NCBI GenBank assembly: GCA_963575745.1
Contig: CAUYUJ010014752.1
Span: forward strand, 315,780-379,779
Length of the DNA: 64,000 nucleotides
Reading direction: 5' to 3'
Source of the DNA: Prorocentrum cordatum
Lineage: Eukaryota; Sar; Dinophyceae; Prorocentrales; Prorocentraceae
Shown here: positions 20,736 to 31,384 of the stretch, piece after piece
How positions within the stretch are numbered: the first letter of the stretch is position 1
Layout: each line of letters starts with the position of its first letter
The notes under the pieces: generated by a model
Databases searched by the model: none
What the model was told of the DNA's origin: nothing
What the model saw: the letters and a program-made list of their open reading frames with translations, nothing else
Program-made: the position numbers and the translations under genes

Positions 20736-23420
20736 GTCCTGGGCTACGAGCGAGCGCTCTGGGCCGGCGGCCGCGTGGCGCCCGGGCACGTGCACGGGTT
20801 GCTGGGCGCCGCCGGCCAGTTCCAGGCCGCTCGCGTCGGCAAGAGCGCCGTGGAGGCCTACTTCAACGCGTCGGTCGCGTCCCCTGGCCAGGGATTCCCG
20901 CAGCTGTCGCAGAACGTTCAGGTCCGTGTGGACACGAATGGCGGGGTCCCCAGCATCTCCTCGAGGTGGCGGGACTGGCGCGAGGGCTGTTCCTCCTTCT
21001 CAGACCTGCCCGAGTCGCTGGTGGTGGGTGCGCCTGCGGGGCTGCTTGCGGGCGAGGTGGTGGTGCCCGCCGAAGACTCGTTGGCAGCCGCAGCTTGCAG
21101 CGGCCTGGCTCGCCTCGGCAGCGCGTGGGACTTGCCGGCTGACGAAGTCCTCGAGGCCGCCTGCGGCTCCCATGAGAGTGCGGTGGAGGAGGCTGCCCCG
21201 TTCTGCCCCGTGGCCTTCTCTGCGCGCACAGCGCCCTGCTTCTCGTTCAGGCTGCTGTACACTGGATCCATCTTGGGCCGGTCGTTGCCAACCCGCCCAG
21301 ATGGCTCAGCAGACGAGGCGTGCTACAACGCGTCGACGGGCGTTGTCGCCGACGAATGTTGGGGCGGTGCGGAGAGGAGAGGAAAGTATCTGCGGGCTGT
21401 GCACAATCGGTCAAACGGAAGCGTGGTCATCTTGGATGGTGGGAACTACTACGGGCGGGGCGATTTCGAAGAGTCCCACGAAGGTGTCGCAGAGGGCCAC
21501 TTGATGAGCATGCAGCCGTACACCGCCATGGGATTGAGTTACAAAGATTTTCAATCACAGAAGAGCGCGAGAAACGTGAAGAATTTGTTCGAGTCCTATT
21601 CGCGTCCCGTGTTGCTATCGAATGTGAGGACCGCGTCGGATTGGGCATACCTCGAGAACTTGACGTCGAAGTTCCATGTCGAATCGTTGGCAGGGGGGCA
21701 GAGAATTGGGATAGTTTCGGTGCTGTCTTCGTTGCTCACTGAATCTACCCTTGTTCAGGACCAATGGGACTTCAACCCAGCAGGATTCGATGACTCGTTC
21801 TGCATGGAGGAGCAGCTGATAGTGATGAACACCATCTCCGTGGTGAACGAGATGAAGAGGCTGCACAACCCAGACATCGTTGTGGCCATGCTGGATTTGG
21901 ACGCTCGCCAGGCTGCCATCTTCCTGCAGAACGTTGGCAACGTCGACGCGGCGATTGTGACTAATGACTTGCCCTGGGAGATCGCGGAGCAGGTTTATGG
22001 CCCGCTGGAAGACTCAGAGTGGTCTGTCGATCAGCTCAGCGTTGAGAGCAAAGCCGTCCCGGGCAAGCGCATTCCGGTGCTGGGCGTTCCGTGGTACGGG
22101 GCGCACGTCGGCTCTGCCATCCTCGATGTTGACGCGGACAGGGATGTGATCAGATGGCGTGCCGCCGCTGTCCCCATGGACAACAGTTCGGCTGCAGAAG
22201 AAGATCCGCACTCATGGGCTGGCGACATCAACGGCGAAGTGCACCGCTACTTTCAGGAGTCACAGGCCCTCCTGGGGGAGACTGTCATCACCATGCCGCA
22301 ACCGCTTGAGTGGCTGAAGCTTCAGTGCCGACAATTGGATTGTCCTATGCAGCGCCTCTATGCCGATGCGGCCTACCATTCATGCGGCGGGAAGTGCGAC
22401 TTCGCGTTCCTGAACGCCGGGGCTATACGCTCGGGATTCTCGGGGGAGATCTCTATGGTGGAGATCTTCCAGATGCTGCCATATGGTGGTGATTTCGTCG
22501 TGAAGCAGATGAACGGCTCCGACCTAAAGTCGGCGTTGGCACACGGCGCGACGCAATGCTCTGGTGGCGGCTATCCGGCTTTTGCTGGCCTACGCCTCGC
22601 GCGATCAGTGGAGACCCCCGTGGATTCCACAAGCGCAGATCTTTGCGTGGCACCCACGATAGTGGATCCAACAGCAACTGGTAGTGGCAGCTACGTCAGC
22701 TCGCAGGTTTGCAAAAGAGGTGCCTACTCCTACAGCGACTGCTCCGAGTGGATCAGCATCGAGAACGGCCAACAGTACACCGTCGTCACATCCAATTATC
22801 TGGCCGCGGGCGGGGATGGCTATCAGGCGTTAGGAGCAGCGGAGGAGCTTGCCACCATCAGTCCGCGCGACGCGCGTGCCGCGATCAGGGAATTTCTGCT
22901 TACAGAGGCCGAGGACCACCTATCCGCGTATTGGAGTTTGCAGACGACCATTGACAAGTGCACGGGCAACACGGAGAAGGAGGGCTGGAGCGAGGGCTGC
23001 CGCGTCATAGACACGTCCGCCGAGGCCGATGCCGACTTCTCGGGCCTTTGCAGCCCGGGCTTCCGGTTTGATAGCCAGCTGAAGGAGTGCTTCGAGTGCC
23101 CTGCTGGCAAGGAGTCCTCATACGATTCCCAGCTGTGCCTGGATTGCACCGTCGGGCGGGCGGCAGCCGAGAGCGGGATGTCGCTGTGCACGGAGTGCGC
23201 TCCTGGCACTTTTCAGAACATCTCCGGCCAGCTCTCCTGCATCGCTTGCGAGGCTGGCAGATTCGCAGGGGAACCCGCCAGCGCGACGTGTCAAGACTGT
23301 CCGGCGGGCCGCTGGTCAGATGGCAGCGGCGATGGAGATGATGAAGATGACGGGTCTGGTGGCGCAGGCTCCGAGAAGTGCACCGTGTGCCCCGTGGGAG
23401 AGTACCAGGACTCAGCGAGC
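20736..23420 (+). CDS. Nucleotidase-TIR receptor, exon 3 (5'-nucleotidase ectodomain and Cys-rich repeats)
   Basis: An 895-codon open exon. Its first part completes the degenerate C-domain. From about 21240 follows a calcineurin-like phosphoesterase fold of the UshA/CD73 family (ILDGGNYYGRGDF, LLSNV, RIGIVSVLSS, PDIVVAMLDLD, AAIVTNDLPW), then a 5'-nucleotidase C-domain (FAFLNAGAIRSGF, EIFQMLPYGGDFVV, SNYLAAGGDGY) to about 22900, then GCC2/GCC3-like Cys repeats (CPAGKES, CTECAPGTFQ, CQDCPAGRWSD). The metal motifs look lost: DxH is replaced near YTGSILGR, DAGD is GGN, the THxG and GHTH histidines are absent. The nucleotide-binding half looks kept. A catalytically dead, nucleotide-sensing ectodomain is my inference. 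Confidence 0.85.
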
Positions 23421-23583
23421 GAAGAACGGTATAAAATTAACTTTTTCGCCGTCGGGGGCGCCTGCCCCTGGGCGGCTGGAAAGTTTATACCCCTACGGTG
23501 CCACCGTGAGGGTATAAACTTTCTAGCCGCCCAGGGGCAGGCGCCCCCCGACGGCGAACAAGTTTATGTTATACCGTTCTTCG
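23420..23583. repeat. 164-bp near-perfect hairpin forming intron 3
   Basis: Two arms of about 80 bp (23420-23500 and 23501-23583) are almost perfectly complementary, starting CGAAGAACGGTATAA and ending TTATACCGTTCTTCG. The protein frame is coherent up to 23420 (DSAS) and resumes at 23594 (DEEGAASC) in phase, so a GA-AG intron 23421-23593 with AG^G acceptor is the simplest model. The hairpin starts exactly at the donor. This resembles an introner-type element. Confidence 0.8.
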
Positions 23584-23593
23584 CCCGTTAAAG

Positions 23594-23846
23594 GACGAGG
23601 AGGGAGCGGCCTCGTGCAAGAAGTGCGACGACATCATCCTCGAGAGCACCACGATCCTGCTGGGCGCGGCAACGGCCGACAGGTGCCTCTGCCCTCCGGA
23701 CTTCTTCTTCGCGCGCGCCGCGGCGGGCGCCGCGGCGGAGTGCAGGGCGTGCCCGGAGGGCCTGCTGTGCGACGACTTCGGCATCGACCCGCCCAAGCAG
23801 GCGATGAGTGGACCCAAAGATTCCGATGCCGCTACTCTTAAGTCGG
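23594..23846 (+). CDS. Nucleotidase-TIR receptor, exon 4 (Cys-rich)
   Basis: Continues the Cys-rich ectodomain: CKKCDD, CLCPPDFFF, CRACPEGLLCDD. I end it at 23846 before a GC donor, because phase 1 there fits the acceptor at 40010 (LKSG + TRFEGSLPEF). The obvious GT at 23881 would leave phase 2, which fits no acceptor I see. A hairpin (23842-23991) begins at this exon end. The end is therefore uncertain by tens of bases, and an unseen small exon is possible. Confidence 0.6.
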
Positions 23847-23991
23847 GCCTGTCCCTCTACAGGGGGAATCTTCAAACATGGTAAGACGACAATAGTGTGG
23901 GGACCATTTTTTGAGTATTTTTGGGCATCCTTTGATTATTTGTTGGGTATCTTTTTTATTTTTCGTCCAAAATCCCCCTGTCAGGCCCGAC
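23842..23991. repeat. Hairpin at the start of intron 4
   Basis: GTCGGGCCTG (23842-23851) is the exact reverse complement of 23982-23991, and ACAGGGGGAAT (23859-23869) pairs with 23971-23981 at 10 of 11. The space between is T-rich. As with intron 3, an inverted repeat starts at the exon border. Confidence 0.65.
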
Positions 23992-23993
23992 CT

Positions 23994-24095
23994 GATGCTA
24001 CTCCCCGGACCTCTCCTGGGGTGCGTTCTCTATCCAGGATCTCGAGGCGAAGCCAGCCGTGGCGGCGAGGCCTCTCCGTGGCGAGCAGCGGCATC
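23994..24095 (-). repeat. Inverted copy of the intron-5 TIR element
   Basis: Read on the minus strand this segment matches 40270-40370 closely (shared CGCACCCCAGGAGAG, TTCGCCTCGA, CGAGCAGCGG on the opposite strand), including degenerate ends GATGC/GCATC in place of ATACCGCT/AGCGGTAT. Confidence 0.65.
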
Positions 24096-24158
24096 CTTAC
24101 CTTTTTCGTCCGCCGAGGCGGAGGGCTTCCACGCGGGGCCGCAGGCGCACGAGGAAGT

Positions 24159-24450
24159 CGTGTTCTCGCTAAGGGGGTGTTTGTTGTGCTAAATGGGCTC
24201 TCGGTGTGCCTGGTTCTGCTGCCGCATCCGCCCGCCCATCTGTCCCCCCTGGTCTTTCGTCCTGTCCTCATTCTCCTTTTTTCCCTTCCTGCCCTTCGCC
24301 GCGCTCTTGCCCAGGACTTCTTCAAAACACTCAAGCATGACACCCCCGCCTGCGACGTCCCCACGATTAACCCACGCATTTTGAAATCGTCGCCAGATAT
24401 ATCCTTTCTCGGGCCAGCGGCGCCTGGACCCCTTCTAACAGAATCCGAAA
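24159..24450 (+). repeat. Intron-4 inverted repeat, left copy
   Basis: Matches the minus strand of 39720-40017 over its length: CGTGTTCTCGCTAAG, TGCTAAATGGGCTCTCG, GTGCCTGGTTCTGCTG, CAAGCATG and GGCCAGCGGCGCCTGG all have counterparts in order. It may be a dispersed element or an inverted duplication of the intron end. Confidence 0.7.
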
Positions 24451-24799
24451 AGCTATGCCATGCCATGTGCAGGATATGGAAGGCTATGGAAAGTCATCGG
24501 CCGCGCAGCTCCAGAAGCCAAATGCGCTTCGGACGAAACTGTTTCTCGTAGATCGTTTCCCGAAGCGGCCGAGGATTTCACGTTCCCCGAGGTCGAGCTC
24601 GAAAGTCCCACGAATCTCCTTCCAGGGGTCGGTGAAGGTTTCGAACTCCAGCTGGATGATCCCAGGGAGTCTCTTCCAGGGGTCGATGCCAGCGTGGAAC
24701 TCCTCGCAGGTCCGAGTCGGGCTTCGGGCGTAGTGTGCCATTCCGAACTGCTTGGTGACGATCTCGGTGTTTCTCGTTTCAGGTCAGGCCCCCCCGATG

Positions 24800-26751
24800 G
24801 ACGGTGACGGTCATTGTCACGAACGCCCACTGGGGGGCGCTCTCCCCAGCTCGGGGCCTGGGCCACGCCTGCGGGGTCCACGGCCGACCCCGCCAGCTCA
24901 GGCACGACAGCCTCCTCCAGGTGCTCGGTCTTATCAGGCAGCGCGAGGGTGGTGCCGCGGTAGCCGGCGTTCGGGAGGCTCCGGGAAATGGTTTCCCACC
25001 ACTTGGGCGTCGTCACGTTGACCGCCAGGTGTCCGCTCGGCATCTTCCGGCACTCGAATAGGTGCGGCGAGGCCTTGGGGAGCATGAGGTAGCCGTTCCC
25101 GCAGTCGATCAGGGTACTCGTCCGATCGGGCCCCAGCAAGTCCATGCCGATCAACAGCAGCACCTCACCGTGTTATCCCTGGTCGAGAGCTCGACGGTCT
25201 CTTTGCCGTCTCCCAGAAAAATGTCGCCGACCAGGGTGCCCACGGAGCTCTTGCGCTGTCCGTCGCCGAGCGTGAAGTATCTGGTCGTCTCCTTGAGGTC
25301 GAGCTCGAGCCCGAACTTCTCCTCCATGACGTAGAGGAGGAGGAGGAGGAGGAGGAGGAGGAGGAGGAGGAGGAGGAGGACGAGGAGGAGGACGAGGAGG
25401 AGGAGGAGGAGGGGGAGGGGGACGACGAGGAGGAGGACCCGCTGAGGCTCCGGGTGGCCCCGCAGTCCGGGACCGCCCAGATGCTGCCCACGTCGTTCAG
25501 AAGCAGGACCAGATCGCCGAGCTCGAGGAGGGCGAACGACGTCGCAGCGTCCTGCGAGCCCTGGCCACGGGCCTTGCCACGCTCCGGGCAGTCCTCCGCC
25601 GGGTGTCCGTAGCTCCGGCAGGCGAGGCACCTCATCTCGGCGTCACCCAAGATACTTGTACTATGTGTGCGTCGCCCCCTCAGGTTCGACGTGCGCACCG
25701 AGAAATCTTATGGTATATGCGTCGTGGCGGGCGCTTTCTGGCCACACCGCTCGGGAAATGATGTACTACAAGATGGGTATACTGTATGTTTGGGTCGGAC
25801 GCGCGGCTCCAAGGAGAACATATAGTACTAGTATATCCTTGCGCGTCCCATCATCCTGCGCTCGTCGCGCACGGGCTCCGGAGCCCCACCTGGCCGAGGT
25901 GGCCGGTGAGAATCGCGAGGCCGACGAGGACGCTGGACACGAGCGTCGGGGGTTCGAGGCTCCAGCACGGGAGACGTAAGTGGTCGCGAGCAGCCTCCTC
26001 CGAGTCAGGTCGCGGGCGTCCTTGGAAGTTGCGAGACCCACTCCGCACGGGCTCCGTCCTGGAGATCTCCAGGGTCTTCGGCGTCGCCGAGCAGGACCTC
26101 GTCCTCGTCGGCGAGGTTCCCCAGCTGGTCCACGAGGTCGGCGAGCCCCGAGCGCTCCTCCTCCTGGCAGCCCGTCGCCATCGTACTCGTCGGTCTCCCC
26201 GGATGACCCCGCACGCTTGTCTTTCCGCTCCTTGATCCCGTCCAGCTCCCTCAAAGCCTCCAACGGGTACCGTGTGCAGAGCGCCTTGTACGTACGGTCA
26301 AACTCACAGTCCCCACCTGCTGTCGCTGTGATTTCACCACGGGCAAGGGGCGACGGGCGCGAGCGGCGCAGGTACCACCAAGTTCGCAGCGGTCCTGCGA
26401 TGACCTCCTTCACCGAGCTGTCCACTGCAGCTGAGCGAGGAGGTCCCGCGGATGGGCTTCCCAGCGCGCCGTCCAGTCGGGAATGCCCTCTCCCGCGCTC
26501 CGCTGGAGCTTGTTGAAGAACTTCTCCGCTGAGCTTTCCATCTCGTTGACGTTGGACAGGTCCAACTTGGACAGGAGGAACTCAAAGGCGCGCGGCCAGT
26601 TTGCCAGCTTCCCATCCTCGACTTCGTCGATCTGGTCAATGTCTGGACAGTTCTGAGCAAGCCTCGGCGTCCTGGCCCCTGGAGCTCGAACGAGCTGAGG
26701 CCCAGCTACATATCTATCCTGGAGCTTGTAGCTCTTGCTGAAGAGCATCAC
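24800..26751 (-). pseudogene. Retroelement gag-protease fragment (minus strand), broken
   Basis: Read from 26751 downwards: a Gag-type helical region (WPRAFEFLLSKLDLSNVNEME, SSAEKFFNKLQR, PDWTARWEAH), a zinc knuckle CLACRSYGHPAEDC (about 25630), a retropepsin start VPDCGATRSLSG (DCGA for DSGA), and the protease end LLIGMDLLGPDR (about 25150). The frame changes several times, and a GGA/TCC microsatellite (25337-25440) sits inside the protease between the active-site motif and the flap-like part. No integrase, RT or LTR was found near it, so it is a truncated relic. Typical of dinoflagellate Copia/Gypsy-like polyproteins. Confidence 0.7.
25335..25440. repeat. (GGA)n microsatellite inside retroelement protease
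   Basis: About 105 bp of GGA/GGACGAGGA on plus, read as poly-Ser or poly-Leu on the minus coding strand. The reading frame of the flanking protease parts differs, so the expansion broke the gene. Confidence 0.9.
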
Positions 26752-27179
26752 GTCGAATCTGTACGCCAGCTACTTGTCTGGCTCACCATCCCAGGTCGGC
26801 ACGTCTTGTCTCAGCCCACGTGTGGAAGCTCCAGGTCCTGAAGATGACGCGATCGTCATCTTGCCGTGGTCTCTTAACCAAGGCTCTCGCTACCGATATG
26901 AATACAACAGGGCTCAGGTGAGCCCGATCACACTCTACTCGTAGACGTTGCGGTTGTCGAAGTCAACTGAATAAGAAGAAAGATGTTAGAGCACCTCTTT
27001 TGCTCTACTGAAGGTGTCCACGCTGCCCGCTCCAGCGTGCCCAGCCTGTCTCACAGGCTGCGTACTGATAAACCCGCCCGCCCGTCCTCGCTAGCCCAAC
27101 TGGCTGCGATAGAGGGATGGCTGCTGCGCCAAGAGGCCGTATATCTCGGACCTCCGCAATCAAATTTTTGGACCGTTTT

Positions 27180-29640
27180 GGTGGCTTCTTGGGCGGACTT
27201 GGAGGCATCGTGGAGGCATCTTGGGCCGTCTTGCAGGCATCTTGGAGGCAACTTGGGCCATCTTGGAGGCCATCTGGGGCCAACGTGGCCATCCTGGAGG
27301 CCATCTTGGGCCGTCTTGGGCCATCTTGGACAATTGTTTTGGGACGTTTAGGTCGTTTCCTGGCCTTCCGCGGGGCTGGCGGGACGGGCCGAAGTCCCAG
27401 GGAGAGTTCTTGTGGAAAAGAGCCAAAACCAAGAGCGATAGGATTTGGCACGTCGGGCCCCCCTTTGGCAGGCCAACAGGGGGCGGCGGATCGAAGACGC
27501 CTACGGCGAATCACCGCCGCCCCCTGCCTTATTGAAAGTGCCTATGTGGCCGAACGTTGAGGCCAGATCTGCCAAGCTATCGGACCATGTGTTCCCCGAA
27601 TCGGTTTGGAAAGCCTTCGGGGAACACGTGGGCATCTTGAAGGTCCTCTAGGCCGTCTGGAGGCCATTTTGACCCTTTCGGCATTCTTGGAGGACGTCTT
27701 GGAGGGTTCTTGGGCCGTCTTCGAGGCCATCTTGAGCGTCTTGGAGGCCTCTTGGGCCGTCTTGGGGGCCTCTTGGAGCCGTCTTGGGGGCCTCTTGGGC
27801 GATCTTTGAGGGCTCTTCGGTTGTCTCGGGCCGTCGGAAGGCCGAACAAAAAATAAACGCCACAATCCTTCAAAAACTCATGGGAAATCAATGATTTTGG
27901 CCTTTTCCGGCCTTCCTGGAGGCCCTCTTGGAGGCCTCTTGGGCCGTCTTGGGCCATTTTAGGGCCATCTTCGGCCGTCTTGGTGGGCTCCTGGCCCGTC
28001 TGACGCCCCCAAAGCCGTTTGGGGGGCCTCTGGGCCGATTTGGGGCCCTCTTGGGGTGCTCCAGGGCTGTCTTGGAGGCCATCTTGGGCGTCTTAAAGGC
28101 CTCCTGGGCCGTCTTGGGGGCCGCTTGGGGCCGTCTTGGGGGCCTCTTGAGCCGTTCTGGGGCCATCTTGGAGGCCTCTTGGGCGATCTTTGGGCGATCT
28201 TTAGGGGCTCTTGGGCCGTCTCGGTCCGTCGGAAGGCCGAAAAGAAGCAAATGTCAAAATCCTTCAAAACCCTTAGGACAAATAATGCTTTTGGCCTTTT
28301 CTGGCTTTCCTGGAGGCCCTCTTGGAGGCCTCTTGGGCCGTCTTGGGCCAGCTTCGAGCCAACTTCGGCCGTCTTGGTGGGTTCCTGGCACGTCTGACGC
28401 CGTCGGGAGCCGTCTTGGGGGCCTCTCTGAACCGACTTGGGGTCCTCTTGGGGCGCTTCGGGGCCGTCTTGGAGGCCATCTTGGGCGTCGTGGAGGTCTC
28501 TTGGGCCGTCTTGGGGCCCTCTTGAGGCCGTCTTGGAGGCCTCTTGGGCCGTCATGGGGCCCTCTTGGAGGCCCCGTGGGCGATCTTGGGGCGATCTTGG
28601 CGGCCTCTTGGGCCGTCTTGAGCCGTCGGAATGCCGAGAAGAGGCAAATACCAAAATCCTTCAGAACCTCAGGAAAATCTATAATTTTGGCCTCTTCGGG
28701 CCCTCCTGAAGCACCTCTTGGAGGCCTCTTGGGCCGTATTGAGGCCTCTTGGGCCGTCTTGGGCCATCTTGAGGCCATCTTACGCCATTTTGGGTACATC
28801 TTGGGCCGTCTTGGAGGCATCTTGGGGCCATTTTAGCCGTCTTGGAGGCCATCTTGGCCGTCTGGGATGCATCTTGGAGGCCATCTTGGGCCGTCGTCTG
28901 GGATGCAAATGTTCGGCATCCTTTCGGGTGGCCGGCGGGGCGCGCCAGAGCCCCAGGGGGAGTTCTTTTGGAAAAAGAACCAAAATCAAAAACGATAGGA
29001 TTCAGCACGCTAGGCACCCCTGTGATGAATCAACAGGGGGCGGCGGATCGAATGGCCATCGGCCCATCCCGCCACCGTGCCTGGGTTGTGGGTCAGAGTT
29101 CTCAGGGATGCTTCTTGGGGTCTCTTTGGGGCGCTCTCGGGGCGCTCTCGGGGACCTCTTGGAGGCAGTTCTGGGGCCTCTTGGCCTCTTGGGCGCCTCT
29201 TGGGGCCTCCTGGGGGCCCCTCGGGGCCAAGGGCTCGAAATAGCCATTCGGGTCCCCCGTCTGGGCCCCCTCTTGGAGTGGGGGCCGTCTTGGGGCCCTC
29301 TTGGGCCATTTTGGTGCTCTCCTGGAACGATCTTGGATGCCTCTTGGGCCGTCGTGGAGCGTCGGGAAGCCGAAAAGGCGAGAACGCCAAATACCTCCCC
29401 AATCCCAAGGAACATCAATAATTGTTGCCTCTTGGGGCCGTCTTGGGCGGCCTCTTGGAGGCTTCTTGGGGCGTCTTAGGGGCATCTTTGGCCGCCTTGG
29501 GGCCATCTTGGGCGTCTTGGGGCGACCTTTGGGCGTCTCGGGGCCCTCCTGGGCTGTCCTGAGGGCCTCTTGGGGCCCTCTTGGCCCGTCTTGGGGCCCT
29601 CTTGGGTCCGATAAAGGCACGCGAGAAGATGCGCCAAACC
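27180..29640. repeat. CTTGGG super-array with conserved cores
   Basis: CTTGGGCCGTCTTGG-type satellite interrupted about every 400 bp by a core with CCGTCGGAAGGCCGAA...CAAAATCCTTCAAAA (about 27830, 28225, 28625) and by a cassette GGCCGGCGGG...GAGTTCTTTTGGAAAAAGAACCAAAA-like (about 27365-27540 and 28920-29060). The anchor GTGGGTCAGAGTTCTCAGGG lies at about 29088. Long open frames on both strands are artefacts. 26752-27179 shows no gene. Confidence 0.8.
27477..27526. repeat. Hairpin cassette, copy 1
   Basis: CAGGGGGCGGCGG (27477-27489) and CCGCCGCCCCCTG (27514-27526) are perfect 13-bp arms around a 24-nt loop that holds GACGCCTACGGCG. The same hairpin occurs at 36049-36098, and with a shortened left arm at 34563-34602. 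Confidence 0.85.
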
Positions 29641-29781
29641 CCGAGAGAATTGAATTCCCAACCATCCTGTGGTGTTGGGTCTTCGTTTTGAAGAGACGGT
29701 GCCCCGCGTCTCCTCCTCCCGCTGCCCCCTCCCTCCTCCCTCCTCCCCCTCCTTGCCTCTGCTCTCGGCACACCCCTCACA

Positions 29782-30584
29782 CGTTTCGTAGCCCCATAGG
29801 GAGCTCCACCGAAGGCCCCTGTGGTTGCTCTCGCATGCGGTTCCCCCACCCAGGGCAGCGTTTCGTGGCCCCATAGGGGGCTCCACCGAAGGCCCCAGTG
29901 GCTGCTCTCGCACGCGGTTCCCCCATCCAGGGCAGCGTTTCGTGGCCCCATAGGGAGCTCCACCGAAGGCCCCAGTGGCTGCTCTCGCATGCGGTTCCCC
30001 CACCCAGGGCAGCGTTTCGTGGCCCCATAAGGGGGCTCCACCGAAGGCCCCAGTGGCTGCGCTCGCATGCGGTTCCCCCACCCAGGGCAGCGCTTCGTGG
30101 CCCCATAGGGAGCTCCACCGAAGGCCCCAGTGGCTGCTCTCGCATGCGGTTCCCCCACCCAGGGCAGCGTTTCGTGGCCCCATAGGGAGCTCCACCGAAG
30201 GCCCCAGTGGCTGCTCTCGCATGCGGTTCCCCCACCCAGGGCAGCGTTTCGTGGCCCCATAGGGAGCTCCACCGAAGGCCCCAGTGGCTGTCTCGCATGC
30301 GGTTCCCCCACCCAGGGCAGCGCTTCGTGGCCCCATAGGGAGCTCCACCGAAGGCCCCAGTGGCTGCTCTCGCATGCGGTTCCCCCGCCCAGGGCAGCGC
30401 TTCGTGGCCCCATAGGGAGCTCCACCGAAGGCCCCAGTGGCTGCTCTCGCATGCGGTTCCCCCGCCCAGGGCAGCGCTTCGTGGCTCCATAGGGAGCTCC
30501 ACCGAAGGCCCCAGTGGCTGCTCTCGCATGCGGTTCCCCCACCCAAGGCAGCGTTTCGTGGCCCCATAGGGAGCTCCACCGAAA
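29782..30584. repeat. 77-bp minisatellite, about 10.4 copies
   Basis: Copies start with CGTTTCGTGGCCCCATAGG (or CGCTTCG) at 29782, 29859, 29936, 30013, 30091, 30168, 30245, 30321, 30398, 30475 and 30552; spacings are 77, 77, 77, 78, 77, 77, 76, 77, 77, 77. Copies differ by only a few bases. Because 77 is not a multiple of three the coding phase rotates every copy, yet all three minus-strand frames stay open through it. No gene is claimed. Confidence 0.97.
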
Positions 30585-30585
30585 G

Positions 30586-31380
30586 CGGCACCCACAACGC
30601 GTTACGAACAATTGCTTATGGTTGGGTCCTTCGCCAGGATAATTTTTTCCGGGCTCCTAAACGAATCCTCAGGATCGAGGACTGAGGCTTAAGTGATTGG
30701 GCAAAGGACCTGAGGGGTGGCGGATATGTAACGGAGCTACTTGCTAGGAGGATTTGACACGCTTGTGGCTCGCTGGGCTGGCGAATGACGACCATGACCG
30801 CGACAAGCTATATTGGTACCTGTACGACCACCCTTCGGGTGATAAGGAGCTTGTGGGGGAGGGGGTGAACCAACTGATGTCAACCGCGATGATTGTGATG
30901 GTGATCGTGATTGTGGTGGTGTGATTGTGGTGGTGTTGATTGTGATTGTGGCTGTGATGGCGATAGTGATTGTGATGGTTGACTGCTGATTGTGATTGGG
31001 CCGCATCGGGACACCACCGGGACACCATCGGGACACCAGCGGGACACCAACACGACACCGAAACAGATTTCCCAGTGGAGGGCTCTCCGTTCCACTGCGA
31101 GATCACCCCCCGACCTCTGATATCCGACAGCGCGGACGATAATTTGGGGAGCCAGTCCCAGCAGATCCCTCCACGCATTCACCTGCGTACATATGGAGCC
31201 CTTCCATGAGTGGGAATCACACCTGGAGACCTCTCTTCATAGGAGAAGTCCTGCTGAGCTTCTTCTATGTGGAGTGGATGTCGATCACTTGCCGAACTTG
31301 AAGTTGTCAACTCCACTGCTCGCGCAATCATCCCACCCACCCACCCGCAACTTGGTTTGCAAAATCTCTTAAGACCGTGA
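30586..31380. other. Spacer within intron 4
   Basis: 30668-30712 resembles 1648-1695. A GTGATTGTG-rich patch covers 30890-30990 and CGGGACACCA repeats cover 31010-31050. The rest shows no recognisable gene. Confidence 0.4.
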
Positions 31381-31384
31381 CGGT

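Noticed and set aside
23808-24551. 247-codon plus frame after exon 4
   Set aside because: It has no motif and overlaps the hairpin and inverted-repeat elements of intron 4.
29782-30584. CRISPR-like array
   Set aside because: The repeats are 77 bp with no unique spacers, in a eukaryotic context. It is a minisatellite.
29415-30611. Long minus-strand open frames (398, 373 and 272 codons) over the 77-bp repeat
   Set aside because: All three frames are open because the repeat unit lacks stops. Frame rotates every copy and no domain is present.
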